DNA of 64,000 nt from Streptomyces sclerotialus (GTDB lineage: Bacteria > Actinomycetota > Actinomycetes > Streptomycetales > Streptomycetaceae), in the NCBI RefSeq assembly GCF_040907265.1, contig NZ_JBFOHP010000002.1, positions 1,488,001-1,552,000 on the forward strand. The letters are read 5' to 3'. Below are positions 34,522 through 43,181 of the stretch, in pieces. The notes beneath the pieces are model-generated. The model was given only the letters and a program-made list of their open reading frames with translations, did not search any database and had not been told where the DNA came from. Position 1 is the first letter of the stretch; every line of letters starts with the position of its first letter. The position numbers and the translations under genes were made by a program.

Positions 34522-35406
34522 ATGACAGAAGAGAGCACACCTCGTCTCAGCCGTCGCCGGTTACTTGCCGCGGGCGGCGCCGGTATCGCCGTCGCGGGCC
34601 TCGGCGGGGCCGCCCTGTCCGGCAGCGCGTCGGCCGAGGAGCCCGCCACCACGGATTGCCTGCGGCTCACCAAGGAGTCCATCGAGGGCCCGTACTACCT
34701 CGACTACGACAAGTACCGCTCCGACGTCACCGAGGGGAAGCCGGGCGTCCCGCTGACGCTCCGCATCCGCGTCATCGACTCCGTGCACTGCCGCCCCCTC
34801 TCCCGGGTCGCCGTCGACATCTGGCACTGCGACGCGCTCGGCGTCTACTCCAGCTACGAGGAACAGTCCTCCGGCGGCGGTGGCACCCCGACGCCGCCCA
34901 CCGGCACCCCGACCGCCGTGCCCACCGGCCCGCCGCCCGGCGGTGGCGGCGGGCACGCCGAGCCGGACAGCGACACGACCTACCTGCGCGGCTTCCAGAT
35001 GACCGACCGGGCCGGCTGGGTCACCTTCCGTACGGTCTTCCCCGGCTGGTACCGGGGCCGGGCCGTGCACATCCACACCAAGGTGCACGTCGACGGCACG
35101 TTCACGCACGGCAAGTACGAGGGCGGCACCGACTGCCACACCGGCCAGCTGTACTTCCCCGAGCCGGCCATCCAGGCCGTCGCACGGCTGGACCCGTACG
35201 CCACCAACACCACCGAGCGCACCACCAACGCCGAGGACATGCTCTACACGGGCGACACCGCGGCCGACGGGATGCTCGCGCTGCGGTACGACGAGCGGCG
35301 GGTGGGCCGCGGCGTGCACGCGGCGATCACCCTCGGCGTCGACCCGGACGCCGTCAACGACGGCCGGGACGGCTTCCCGGCGCCGACAAGCACTCCGGCC
35401 GCCTAG
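34522..35406 (+). CDS. Tat-exported intradiol ring-cleavage dioxygenase
   Basis: A 294-residue secreted enzyme. LSRRRLLAAGG (residues 9-19) and a hydrophobic stretch ending near ASA-EE (residue 38) make a Tat signal. The non-heme Fe(III) ligands are Tyr58 or Tyr59 (EGPYYLD), Tyr177 (PGWYRGR) and His183/His185 (VHIHTKV). A Gly/Pro/Thr-rich insertion (residues 116-145) splits the catalytic domain. Secreted intradiol dioxygenases of Streptomyces act on catechols from lignocellulose; no carbohydrate-binding domain is present here. It overlaps the convergent TRIC-like gene by four bases. Confidence 0.92.
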   Translation: MTEESTPRLSRRRLLAAGGAGIAVAGLGGAALSGSASAEEPATTDCLRLTKESIEGPYYLDYDKYRSDVTEGKPGVPLTLRIRVIDSVHCRPLSRVAVDIWHCDALGVYSSYEEQSSGGGGTPTPPTGTPTAVPTGPPPGGGGGHAEPDSDTTYLRGFQMTDRAGWVTFRTVFPGWYRGRAVHIHTKVHVDGTFTHGKYEGGTDCHTGQLYFPEPAIQAVARLDPYATNTTERTTNAEDMLYTGDTAADGMLALRYDERRVGRGVHAAITLGVDPDAVNDGRDGFPAPTSTPAA

Positions 35407-36101
35407 CGGTCAGCTGCCACCTGGCCCGCCCCCTGGGTGCTCTCGTCCACCTCCACCGCGGTGGAGCGGCGGTTCCAGGCCCGGGGGGCGCGCCAGTGGT
35501 AGCGCAGCGCGAGCAGCCGGACCGCGAAGGCCACGACGGCGGCGAGCGCGCTGGTCGTGGGGTTCAGGGTCTGGAAGCGGATGCACAGGGCGACGATGGC
35601 CGCGCCGACGATGGCGGGCACGGCGTAGAGGTCGCGGTCCCAGCGGACGAGGGAGGGCACCTCGTTGGCGATGATGTCGCGCAGCACGCCGCCGCCGACG
35701 GCCGTGGCCATGCCCAGGGTGGCGGAAGCGGTGAGGCCCAGCCCGTACTCGTACGCCTTGGTGGTGCCCGCGACGCAGAAGAGGCCGAGGCCGGCCGCGT
35801 CGAAGACGTTCACCCCGGTCTGGATCCGCTGGACCTGGGGGTGCAGGAAGAAGACGAGGACCGCCGCGACCAGCGGGGTCACGAAGTAGCCGAGGTCGGT
35901 GAAGGCGGCCGGCGGCACGGCCCCGATGATCAGGTCGCGGAACAGCCCGCCGCCCAGCGCGGTCACCTCGGCGAGCACGGCGATGCCGAAGATGTCGAAG
36001 TTCTTGCGTACGGCGAGCAGCGCGCCGGAGATCGCGAAGACGAAGATGCCGATGAGGTCGAGCGTGTGCTGGACGGTGGGCGTGAAGAGTTGCTGGAGCA
36101 C
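35403..36101 (-). CDS. TRIC/UPF0126 family cation channel-like membrane protein
   Basis: A 232-residue protein with seven hydrophobic segments arranged as two related halves; each carries a glycine-rich motif (TALGGGLFRDLIIG and TAVGGGVLRDIIANEVP). Bacterial TRIC homologs are trimeric potassium-permeable channels. GTG at 36101 fits the typical start LQQLFTPTVQHTLDLIGIFVFAISGALL. It reads away from the NHLM exporter operon on the same strand and is probably independent of it. Confidence 0.88.
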   Translation of the reverse strand: MLQQLFTPTVQHTLDLIGIFVFAISGALLAVRKNFDIFGIAVLAEVTALGGGLFRDLIIGAVPPAAFTDLGYFVTPLVAAVLVFFLHPQVQRIQTGVNVFDAAGLGLFCVAGTTKAYEYGLGLTASATLGMATAVGGGVLRDIIANEVPSLVRWDRDLYAVPAIVGAAIVALCIRFQTLNPTTSALAAVVAFAVRLLALRYHWRAPRAWNRRSTAVEVDESTQGAGQVAADR

Positions 36102-36157
36102 ACGGCATTCTTACGTGCGGACGGCGACGTGGGCCGTGACGTTCCGCACTGCGGGCC

Positions 36158-36180
36158 GGCCGCGCCGCCGGGGCGCGGCC
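36158..36180 (-). terminator. Terminator hairpin after the peptide-export operon
   Basis: A stem of GGCCGCGCC with GGCGCGGCC and five-base loop, 17-39 bp past the NHLM ABC gene stop. It probably ends the exporter transcript before the TRIC-like gene. Confidence 0.55.
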
Positions 36181-36196
36181 CGCGGCCGGCACGCGG

Positions 36197-39094
36197 TCAG
36201 CTGATCTGGCGGCGGACCAGCTCGTGGAAGAGGCCGCCGGTGTCGGCGAGCAGGTCGGCCGGGGTGCCCTGCTGGGCGACCTTGCCGTCCGCCATGACGA
36301 TCACCCGGTCGGCATCCATGACCGTGGAGAGCCGGTGGGCGATGACGACACGGGTGGCGTTCAGTTTGCGGGTGCTCTCGGTGACCACCCGCTGCGTCTC
36401 GTTGTCCAGCGCGCTGGTGGCCTCGTCGAAGAAGAGGATGCGCGGCCGCCGGATCAGCGCCTGGGCGATCATCAGGCGCTGCCGCTGCCCGCCGGAGATC
36501 GAGCCGCCGCCGTCGGAGAGCATGGTGTGCATGCCCATCGGCATCCGTTTGATGTCCTCGGCCAGGCCCGCCATCTCCGCGGCCGCCCAGGCCTCCTCCT
36601 GCGTGAACATCTCGGCGCCGCAGATGCAGTCCAGGATCGAACCGTTGAAGGGCTGCGCGTTCTGGAGCACCACGCCGCACTGGCGGCGTACCGCGGCCTG
36701 GTCCAGCGCCGCCAGGTCCTGCCCGTCGTACAGGACGCTGCCGGCGGCCGGCCGGTCGAAGCCGATGAGGAGGCGGAGCAGGGTGGACTTGCCGCAGCCG
36801 CTCGCGCCGACCACGGCGACGAACTCGCCGGGCCGTACCTGGAAGGACACGTCGTCCAGGACCAGCGGCCCGTCGTCGGAGTACCGGAAGGACAGGCCGC
36901 GGGCCTCCAGCGCGCCGGTGAGGGTACCGGGCTGGGTGGAGCCGCCGCGTACCTCGGGCCGCTCGTCGAGCACCGGCTTGATCTGCTCGAACATCGGCAG
37001 CACGGCGGCGGCCTGGAGGAACGCGCCGGTCAGCTGGGTCACCGACGTCAGCATCATCGTCACGGCGGTGTTGAAGGTGAGGAACGCGGCGGCCGACAGC
37101 ACGCCACGGGCCGGGCCCGCGAGCAGCATGAACATCACCAGGGTGCACAGCGGCAGGTAGACCGCGTTGAGCGTGGTGGTGAGGTTCTTGATCCGGCCGA
37201 CCTTCTGCTGGAGCTCCCGGCTGCGCGCGAACTCTCCGGCCCACGCCCCGTAGGCGAAGCTCTCGGCTGCCGCGACGCGCAGCTTCGGCAGTCCCCGCAG
37301 GGTCTGGAAGGCCTGGTTGTTGAGCTTGTTGTTCAGCTCGATGAGGCGGCGCTGGTAGCGCAGCTGCCACAGTCCGAGGAGCAGGAAGACCGCGGCGATG
37401 CAGAGCAGCATGGCGATCGCGACGACGGCCAGCTTCACGCTGTAGACCAGCAGCAGGACGAGGTTCATGGTGCCGACCGTGCCGGCCTGTACGGCGATCG
37501 AGCCGATGCCGGACAGGATGCGGCGGATGCCGCTGATGCCCATGGCGGCGCTGGCCAGCTCGCCGGTGGAGCGCGCGCTGAAGAACCGGGTGGGCAGCCG
37601 CAGCAGCCGGTCCCAGACGGCCGGCTGGAGGGTGGACTCGATGCGTCCTTCGATGCGCAGGATGGAGGTGTTCTCCAGCAGCATGAAGACGGCGGAGACC
37701 AGGCTGGTGACGATCAGCGCGATCGTCGTCTGGACGATGAGGCCGCGCTCGGCGTTGGGCACGTACTCGCCCAGCACCTTGCCGGTGGCGATCGGCACCA
37801 GCGCCCCCAGCACCACGGCCACCAGCCCGCCGAGGACGAGGTTGCGCAGGTCCAGGCGGGTGCCGCGCATGGCGAAGCGGGCCAGCCGCAGCGGGCCCAT
37901 CGGGCGGTCGGGCAGCGGCGGGTAGAGCATGACGCCGCGGGGCTCGATCGCCGCTGCGGTCCCGGCATCGAGGCGGGTGCGCCCGCCGTCCGCCTCGACC
38001 GCTTCGTAGCGGCCGCGGCGCCACAGGAGCGCGACGGGTTCGCCGGTCCCGGACCGGTGGCCGACGAGCGGGCCGCTGTTCTCGCGCCACCACCGGCCGT
38101 CGAGCTTGACGACGCGGGTACGGATGCGGGAGCTGACGGCGATCCGCTCGACGGGGCTCAGCCGGTCGTTCGCCGTACCGCCCTCCTTGGGCGAGGTGAG
38201 CGTGATGCCGGCGGCGTCGGCGACCCGGCGGCAGACGGCGAGGGTGGCGTCGTCGGTCGCGCCGGTGCGCGCGCTGCCGCGGCCCCGCGTGCCGATGGAG
38301 GAGATCAGGGTCCGGTCGGCCTGGGAGCGGGCGGCCTCGCCCGCCTCGATGCCGGCCGCCGTGCGGTCCTCGTGGGCGCGCTCCAGCCGCTCGATCCAGC
38401 GGTCCAGGGCCGACAGCAGCCGGTACTGCTGGTCGACCATCCGCTGCCACATCGTGCCGTCGATGAGCAGGTCGGCGGCGGCCTCGGCGCTGTAGTGGGC
38501 GCCGTACTGGAGGCTGCCCGGCTCGACCGGCATCCACAGGATGTTCTCGTCGGCCGTGCCCTGCGGGTCGGGGGCCGCAGCCGCCTCGGGGGTCTCGTAC
38601 TCGCCGTCGAGGGGCGCTTCGAACAGCACCCGCTGGCTGCGGCCGACCCCGCGCGCGAAGGCGTCCTCCAGCGGGCTGAGCGTGCCGTCGTACGCGGGGT
38701 CACCGGGGTACGGGGCCTGCCCGACGTACCGGCCGTACGCGTCGTACTCCGCGTAGCCGCCGTACTCGGGCCGGAAGAGTTCGCGCAGCTGGATACGGCG
38801 GACCGCGCAGCCCTGGAGCGGCCGGGCGACGAGGGTGTGCTGCGGGCCCTCGACGGGGCCGAGCAGGAGGGTGCCGGGGGCCAGCCGGCCGAGGAAGTAC
38901 CAGTGGCCCTGCTGGGCGGCGTCGACCGCGAAGAGGTCCATGGCGCCGGCGGTGACCAGCCAGAGGACGTGCGGGCCTTCGAGCGGGAGGTTGCGCAGGC
39001 CCGTGAGGTCGGCCTCGGTGCCGAGTCCGCCGAGGGCGTGCAGCACGCTGTCGTCGGCGGCCGTGCCGGTGGCCGCGGGATGAGGGGTCGTCAC
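36197..39094 (-). CDS. NHLM-type bacteriocin ABC transporter, ATP-binding/permease protein
   Basis: A 965-residue ABC exporter half. The first 400 residues form a non-peptidase N-terminal domain with a cyclic-nucleotide-binding-like segment (LVTAGAMDLFAVD, GTLLLGPVEG). It is followed by a six-helix membrane domain (about 420-700) and a nucleotide-binding domain with Walker A GASGCGKS, signature ISGGQRQRL and Walker B ILFFDEATSALD. This arrangement matches the second ABC protein of NHLM bacteriocin systems, which pairs with a C39-peptidase ABC protein. GTG at 39094 lies one base after the upstream gene's stop, so the two are tightly coupled. Confidence 0.9.
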   Translation of the reverse strand: MTTPHPAATGTAADDSVLHALGGLGTEADLTGLRNLPLEGPHVLWLVTAGAMDLFAVDAAQQGHWYFLGRLAPGTLLLGPVEGPQHTLVARPLQGCAVRRIQLRELFRPEYGGYAEYDAYGRYVGQAPYPGDPAYDGTLSPLEDAFARGVGRSQRVLFEAPLDGEYETPEAAAAPDPQGTADENILWMPVEPGSLQYGAHYSAEAAADLLIDGTMWQRMVDQQYRLLSALDRWIERLERAHEDRTAAGIEAGEAARSQADRTLISSIGTRGRGSARTGATDDATLAVCRRVADAAGITLTSPKEGGTANDRLSPVERIAVSSRIRTRVVKLDGRWWRENSGPLVGHRSGTGEPVALLWRRGRYEAVEADGGRTRLDAGTAAAIEPRGVMLYPPLPDRPMGPLRLARFAMRGTRLDLRNLVLGGLVAVVLGALVPIATGKVLGEYVPNAERGLIVQTTIALIVTSLVSAVFMLLENTSILRIEGRIESTLQPAVWDRLLRLPTRFFSARSTGELASAAMGISGIRRILSGIGSIAVQAGTVGTMNLVLLLVYSVKLAVVAIAMLLCIAAVFLLLGLWQLRYQRRLIELNNKLNNQAFQTLRGLPKLRVAAAESFAYGAWAGEFARSRELQQKVGRIKNLTTTLNAVYLPLCTLVMFMLLAGPARGVLSAAAFLTFNTAVTMMLTSVTQLTGAFLQAAAVLPMFEQIKPVLDERPEVRGGSTQPGTLTGALEARGLSFRYSDDGPLVLDDVSFQVRPGEFVAVVGASGCGKSTLLRLLIGFDRPAAGSVLYDGQDLAALDQAAVRRQCGVVLQNAQPFNGSILDCICGAEMFTQEEAWAAAEMAGLAEDIKRMPMGMHTMLSDGGGSISGGQRQRLMIAQALIRRPRILFFDEATSALDNETQRVVTESTRKLNATRVVIAHRLSTVMDADRVIVMADGKVAQQGTPADLLADTGGLFHELVRRQIS

Positions 39095-39095
39095 C

Positions 39096-41366
39096 TCAGG
39101 ACTCCTTGACCAGTTCCGCGTAGGCGCCCTGGGCGGCGACCAGGTCCTCGTGCCGCCCGCGCTCGACGACCGTGCCGTGGTCCAGGACCACGATCTCGTC
39201 GCTGTCGCGCACGGTGCTCAGCCGGTGCGCGATGACGACGCAGGCGCAGCCCAGGCGCCGCAGGTTGTCCATGATGAGCTGTTCGGTCTCCGCGTCCAGG
39301 GCGCTGGTGACCTCGTCCAGGACGAGGATGGAGGGGCGCCGGACCAGGGCCCGGGCGATCTCCAGGCGCTGCCGCTGACCGCCGGAGAAGTTGCGTCCGT
39401 CCTGCTCGACGCGGCTGTGGATGCCGCCGGGGCGGCGGGCGACCACGTCGTAGGCCGCGGCGTTCTTCAGCGCCTCGATCACGGCCTCGTCGGGGATCGA
39501 GGGGTCCCACAGCGCGACGTTGTCCCGGACGGTGCCCTCGAAGAGGAAGACGTCCTGGTCGACGAAGGACACCGAGGAGGCCAGCGCACCGCGGGAGATG
39601 TCCTCCAGCCGCTGCCCGTCGATGTGGATGGTGCCCTCCCACGGCCGGTACAGGCCGGAGATGAGGCGGGAGACGGTGGACTTGCCGCTGCCGGAGCCGC
39701 CGACGAGGGCGACCTGCTGCCCGGGGCCGACGGTCAGCGAGAAGTCGGTGAGCAGCGGCTTGTCCAGCGGGCTGTAGCCGAAGGTGATGTTCGTCAGCTC
39801 CACGTGGCCCTTGAGGCGGCGGGTGCTGGCGACCGGCTCGGGACGGGTGTAGAGGGAGTCGACGGGGAAGGACTCGACGTCCTTCAGTCGGGCCACGTCG
39901 GCGGCGAAGTCCTGGATGCGGCCCGCCATGCCGTTGAGCCGGGTGATGGGCGCGGTGAAGTTGGTGACCAGCGCCTGGAAGGCGACGAGGAGACCCACCG
40001 ACATATGGCCTTCGACGGCGCGCAGCCCGCCGATGAGCAGGATGCAGGCGCTGTTGAGGGCGGCGAGGGTGGGCGCGACGACGGCGAGCCAGGCGGTGGG
40101 CACACCGAGCCGCTGCTGCCCGTCCAGGGTGACGGCGTGCTGCCCGGCCCAGCGGCGGAAGTAGCCGTTCTCGCCGCCGGTGGCCTTCATCGTCTCGATG
40201 AGCTGGAGGCCGCTGTAGGAGGTGTTGGTCAGCCGGGCGGTGTCGGCGCGCAGCTTCTGGGTGCCGGTGGCGCGCAGCCGTACGACGATGCGCATCGCTG
40301 CGACGTTGAGCAGCGCGACGGCCACGCCGATGAGGGTGAGCTGCGGGTCGTACGACCACAGCAGGAAGGCGTAGAGGATGACGACGACGGCGTCCACGCC
40401 GGCCGCCGCCAGGTCGCGGGCGAGGGTCTCGGCGACGGTGTCGTTGGACTGCAGGCGCTGGACGAGGTCGGCGGGGTTGCGTTGCGCGAAGAAGGTGACC
40501 GGCAGCCGGAGCAGATGGCGCAGGAAGCGGGCGCTGCTCAGGGTGGAGGAGATGATGCGGCCGCGCAGCAGGTTCGCCTGTTGCAGCGCGGTGAGCGCGG
40601 CAGTCAGGACGAGGGTGGTGCCCATCGACGCGAAGAGCACCCCGAGCAGCGACGTCTGGTCGCCGATCAGGAACATGTCGATGTACGTACGGCTCAGCGC
40701 GGGCACCGTCGCACCGACCACGACCAGCAGGAAGCTGGCGAGGACGGCGGCGAGCATGGTGCCGGAGGTACCGCGCAGCCGGGGCGGCAGCGCGCCGAGG
40801 ACGCCCGGCTTGCGGCCACCCTTGCGGAAGTCCTCGCCGGGCTCGAAGGTCAGCACGACGCCGGTGAAGCTGGTGTCGAAGTCCTCGGCGGGCACGAAGC
40901 GGCGGCCCCGGTCGGGGTCGTTGATGAACGCGCCCCTGCGGCCGAGGCGGCGCCCCATGCCCTCGAAGACGACGTAGTGGTTGAACTCCCAGAAGAGGAT
41001 GGCCGGGGCCCGCACCTCGGCGAGCGCGGCCGGCTCCATCTGCATGCCCTTGGCCTTCAGGCCGTAGGAGCGGGCGGCCTTGAGGAGGTTGGAGGCGCGG
41101 GAACCGTCGCGGGAGACACCGCAGGCGATGCGCAGCTCCTCCAGCGGGACGTGCCGGCCGTAGTGGGCGAGGACCATGGAGAGCGAGGCGGCGCCGCACT
41201 CCACGGCCTCCATCTGAAGGACGGTGGGGGTACGGACGGTACGGCCCGTGCCCTTGGCGGGCGTGGGGTCGGTACGGCGCCGGGCCGGCTTGGCGTTCGG
41301 GCGGTGCCGGCCGCGGCCGCCGGGCGGCAGCGGGGGCGTCGCCGGTGCTTCGGGCTGCGCGGTCAC
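39096..41366 (-). CDS. Peptidase-containing ABC exporter (C39 domain, NHLM/PCAT type)
   Basis: A 756-residue protein. A Pro/Arg-rich leader (1-45) precedes a C39 peptidase domain with catalytic Cys57 (VECGAAS), His in FNHYVVFEG and Asp in INDPDRG. A six-helix membrane domain follows, and the ATPase domain has Walker A GGSGSGKST, signature FSGGQRQRL and Walker B ILVLDEVTSALD. Such proteins cut double-glycine leaders and export the core peptide. GTG at 41366 overlaps the HlyD-like gene stop. The cognate substrate is most likely the GG-leader peptide at 42484-42702. Confidence 0.93.
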   Translation of the reverse strand: MTAQPEAPATPPLPPGGRGRHRPNAKPARRRTDPTPAKGTGRTVRTPTVLQMEAVECGAASLSMVLAHYGRHVPLEELRIACGVSRDGSRASNLLKAARSYGLKAKGMQMEPAALAEVRAPAILFWEFNHYVVFEGMGRRLGRRGAFINDPDRGRRFVPAEDFDTSFTGVVLTFEPGEDFRKGGRKPGVLGALPPRLRGTSGTMLAAVLASFLLVVVGATVPALSRTYIDMFLIGDQTSLLGVLFASMGTTLVLTAALTALQQANLLRGRIISSTLSSARFLRHLLRLPVTFFAQRNPADLVQRLQSNDTVAETLARDLAAAGVDAVVVILYAFLLWSYDPQLTLIGVAVALLNVAAMRIVVRLRATGTQKLRADTARLTNTSYSGLQLIETMKATGGENGYFRRWAGQHAVTLDGQQRLGVPTAWLAVVAPTLAALNSACILLIGGLRAVEGHMSVGLLVAFQALVTNFTAPITRLNGMAGRIQDFAADVARLKDVESFPVDSLYTRPEPVASTRRLKGHVELTNITFGYSPLDKPLLTDFSLTVGPGQQVALVGGSGSGKSTVSRLISGLYRPWEGTIHIDGQRLEDISRGALASSVSFVDQDVFLFEGTVRDNVALWDPSIPDEAVIEALKNAAAYDVVARRPGGIHSRVEQDGRNFSGGQRQRLEIARALVRRPSILVLDEVTSALDAETEQLIMDNLRRLGCACVVIAHRLSTVRDSDEIVVLDHGTVVERGRHEDLVAAQGAYAELVKES

Positions 41367-42166
41367 GGGAGGAGCCAATCGATCGGACGCTGCGCGGTCA
41401 GGTGGACCGCACCGGTGACGGGCGTCATGGAGCCGATCGCGTTCGGCGGGCCGTCGGCGGTGGACCACCGGTAGCCGGACTTGGTGTCCGCGCGGTCCAG
41501 CTCGACCAGGACGGCGACGGGCTGGCCCTTCGCGGTGAACTGCTCGCCGAGTTCGCGGTCGCCGAGGAAGCCGGCGATCTGGCGGCTGCTCTGCGGCGCC
41601 CGGCCGACCGCCTTGACCTTGCCGCGCAGCACTCCGTACTGCTGCGTGGGCACGGACTGGACCGTGAGGTCGACGGTGGCGCCGACGGGGACGGTGGCGG
41701 CGCTGCGGCTGGGTACGTAGACCATCGCCACCAGCGGTTCACGGGCGCTGGTGACGCGCTCGACGCTCGCGACGTCGGCGCCGACGGTGACCACCGAACC
41801 GATCTTGCCGACCAGACTGGTGACGCGGCCCGCGGCGACGGCACGGACCGCGCGGTCGCCCTGTGCGGTGCGGACCTTCAGGACCGGCGCTCCGGCGCGC
41901 AGCGTCTGGCCTTCCTTGGCGAAGACCTGGGTGACCTGGCCGGCGACCGGGCTCTGCAGGACGTAGCTGCCCTGGGGGTGGGTGAGGATGCCGGGTGAGG
42001 TCAGTTTGGAGGACACGGACCCGGTGACCGCCCAGAAGGCGGCGACGGCCATCACGACGACGGTGACGGCGAGGACGAGGCCGCCCTGCGGCCGGGCGTA
42101 GCGCACGGGCAGGTCGAGCTCTTCAGGCGACTGGAGCTTGGCCAGCGCCTTTTGCCGGAACTGCAC
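41363..42166 (-). CDS. HlyD-like membrane-fusion adaptor of the peptide exporter
   Basis: A 267-residue protein with a short cytoplasmic N-terminus and one membrane helix (GGLVLAVTVVVMAVAAFWAV, about residues 28-47). A beta-rich region follows, with the biotinyl-lipoyl-like hairpins SPVAGQVTQVFAKEGQTLRAG and AVRAVAAGRVTSLVGKIGSVV. It bridges exporter and cell envelope. It has no coiled-coil hairpin of Gram-negative length, as expected for an actinobacterium. It is the first of the three export genes and is coupled to the C39 ABC gene by a four-base overlap. Confidence 0.88.
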   Translation of the reverse strand: MQFRQKALAKLQSPEELDLPVRYARPQGGLVLAVTVVVMAVAAFWAVTGSVSSKLTSPGILTHPQGSYVLQSPVAGQVTQVFAKEGQTLRAGAPVLKVRTAQGDRAVRAVAAGRVTSLVGKIGSVVTVGADVASVERVTSAREPLVAMVYVPSRSAATVPVGATVDLTVQSVPTQQYGVLRGKVKAVGRAPQSSRQIAGFLGDRELGEQFTAKGQPVAVLVELDRADTKSGYRWSTADGPPNAIGSMTPVTGAVHLTAQRPIDWLLP

Positions 42167-42372
42167 GGAACTTTTCCCTCGACTGCTTTTGTCTCATTCG
42201 ATGCCGAAGCGTGCGCCCAGGGGCAGCGCGCTCAGAAAGGCGACCCAATGGGACACGCGCGACATGGCGCACCAATGAGCATGAAAATGCCCGCCGTTCG
42301 GGCATGCCAAGGCATGACCGTAACACAGGCGGAAAAGCCCGCACGTGACGGGAGAATACCGGCCGATGGCAT

Positions 42373-42408
42373 CCGTGCGCCCCGGAGCAATTACTCCGGG
42401 GCGCACGG
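42373..42408 (-). terminator. Strong 15-bp hairpin between the precursor peptide gene and the exporter genes
   Basis: A perfect 15-bp GC-rich stem (outer arms CCGTGCG and CGCACGG) and a six-base CAATTA loop, 76 bp after the peptide stop and 206 bp before the HlyD-like start. It probably stops most transcripts after the small gene and lets a few read through, so the peptide is made in excess over its exporter. Confidence 0.8.
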
Positions 42409-42483
42409 GGACCTACGGATACGGACATGTACCCATAGGTCGAGTCAAGCCTGCGGCGATGACACCGACAGCGACTGCGGGAC

Positions 42484-42702
42484 TCAGAGGCCCGCGACGA
42501 CGCCGTTCACGTTGACGCCGGTGGCCTGCTGCACGGTGCCGGTCACGGTGCCGAGCACGTTGCCGACGGTGCCGCCGGTCACGCCGTCGACGGTGCCGAC
42601 GACGGAGTCGGCGACGGGGCCGACGACGCCGAGGCCACCGGCGATGTTGTCCAGCTCGGCGTCGGCGATCTCAGCGGTCTCGACCTGGGGGGTGAAGTCC
42701 AT
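42484..42702 (-). CDS. Double-glycine leader peptide (putative exported bacteriocin or signal peptide)
   Basis: A 72-residue peptide. An acidic leader of 23 residues ends ELDNIAGG, the classic double-glycine cleavage site. The 49-residue predicted core is made almost entirely of Gly, Val, Thr, Ala and Asn, with GTV repeated three to four times and a VTGGTVGNVLGT segment. It has no Cys and only one Ser. ATG at 42702 follows AAGGGA. Genes for a C39 peptidase exporter, HlyD and a second ABC protein lie directly downstream. The leader resembles those of type A2 lanthipeptide-like precursors, but no modifying enzyme is nearby. It may be an unmodified exported peptide. Confidence 0.85.
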   Translation of the reverse strand: MDFTPQVETAEIADAELDNIAGGLGVVGPVADSVVGTVDGVTGGTVGNVLGTVTGTVQQATGVNVNGVVAGL

Positions 42703-43181
42703 GAGGGGAATCCCTTCAATTGCTGTGGGTCATACTCGAATAACACGGAGGTCGTCGGCAGAACATAACCGGGCAGCCATACCGGGCATTAACCGAACGG
42801 AAACCGGGGGGCATTCGCCGGACCCTCGCGTCGAAATGATCCAAGCATGCCAACTGGCAACGCGGCCAACTCGCTTGCAGCGGTCACTCGGCATATTTCA
42901 CCGTCACCGGACGATCGCGTGCAGTTTTGTGCACGCATTGGTGACGACTCCTTCACAACGTCCATTGCGTGCGACGGAGCGGCCGCGCACGCACGCCGGA
43001 CCCATTCGGACATACCCGCGCCAAGCCCCGGACGTCCGGGCACGGCTGCGCACGGACGGACACACGCTGTGCCGCCGATGCGCGGGCGATGTGCAGATTC
43101 TTTGAAAACGGTCTGCGCGGCTCAACCCCGGGCGGGTGACGGCGCCCGCGGGGATGCGTACATACGTTCACACCCCGGGCG
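42703..43181. other. Peptide gene upstream region with a 20-bp perfect dyad, no supportable gene
   Basis: This 480-bp stretch carries the promoter of the GG-leader peptide gene. At 42917-42936 a perfect dyad, GCGTGCA-GTTTTG-TGCACGC, lies about 215 bp before the peptide start and may be an operator. ACCGGGCA recurs near 42770 and 42785. An open frame at 42847-43386 on the plus strand has no ribosome site and runs through the DUF6907 gene in antisense, so it is not called. Confidence 0.5.

Noticed and set aside
36224..39109. 961-residue plus-strand open frame opposite the NHLM ABC gene
   Set aside because: It is antisense to a clearly conserved exporter, contains no recognisable motif, and is the expected shadow frame of a GC-rich gene.
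39150..41474. 774-residue plus-strand open frame opposite the C39 ABC exporter
   Set aside because: Antisense shadow; the minus strand shows full C39, membrane and ATPase motifs.
42484..42702. Naming the GG-leader peptide a lanthipeptide
   Set aside because: The core has no Cys and one Ser, and no LanM/LanBC-type enzyme is nearby, so thioether rings cannot form from this core.
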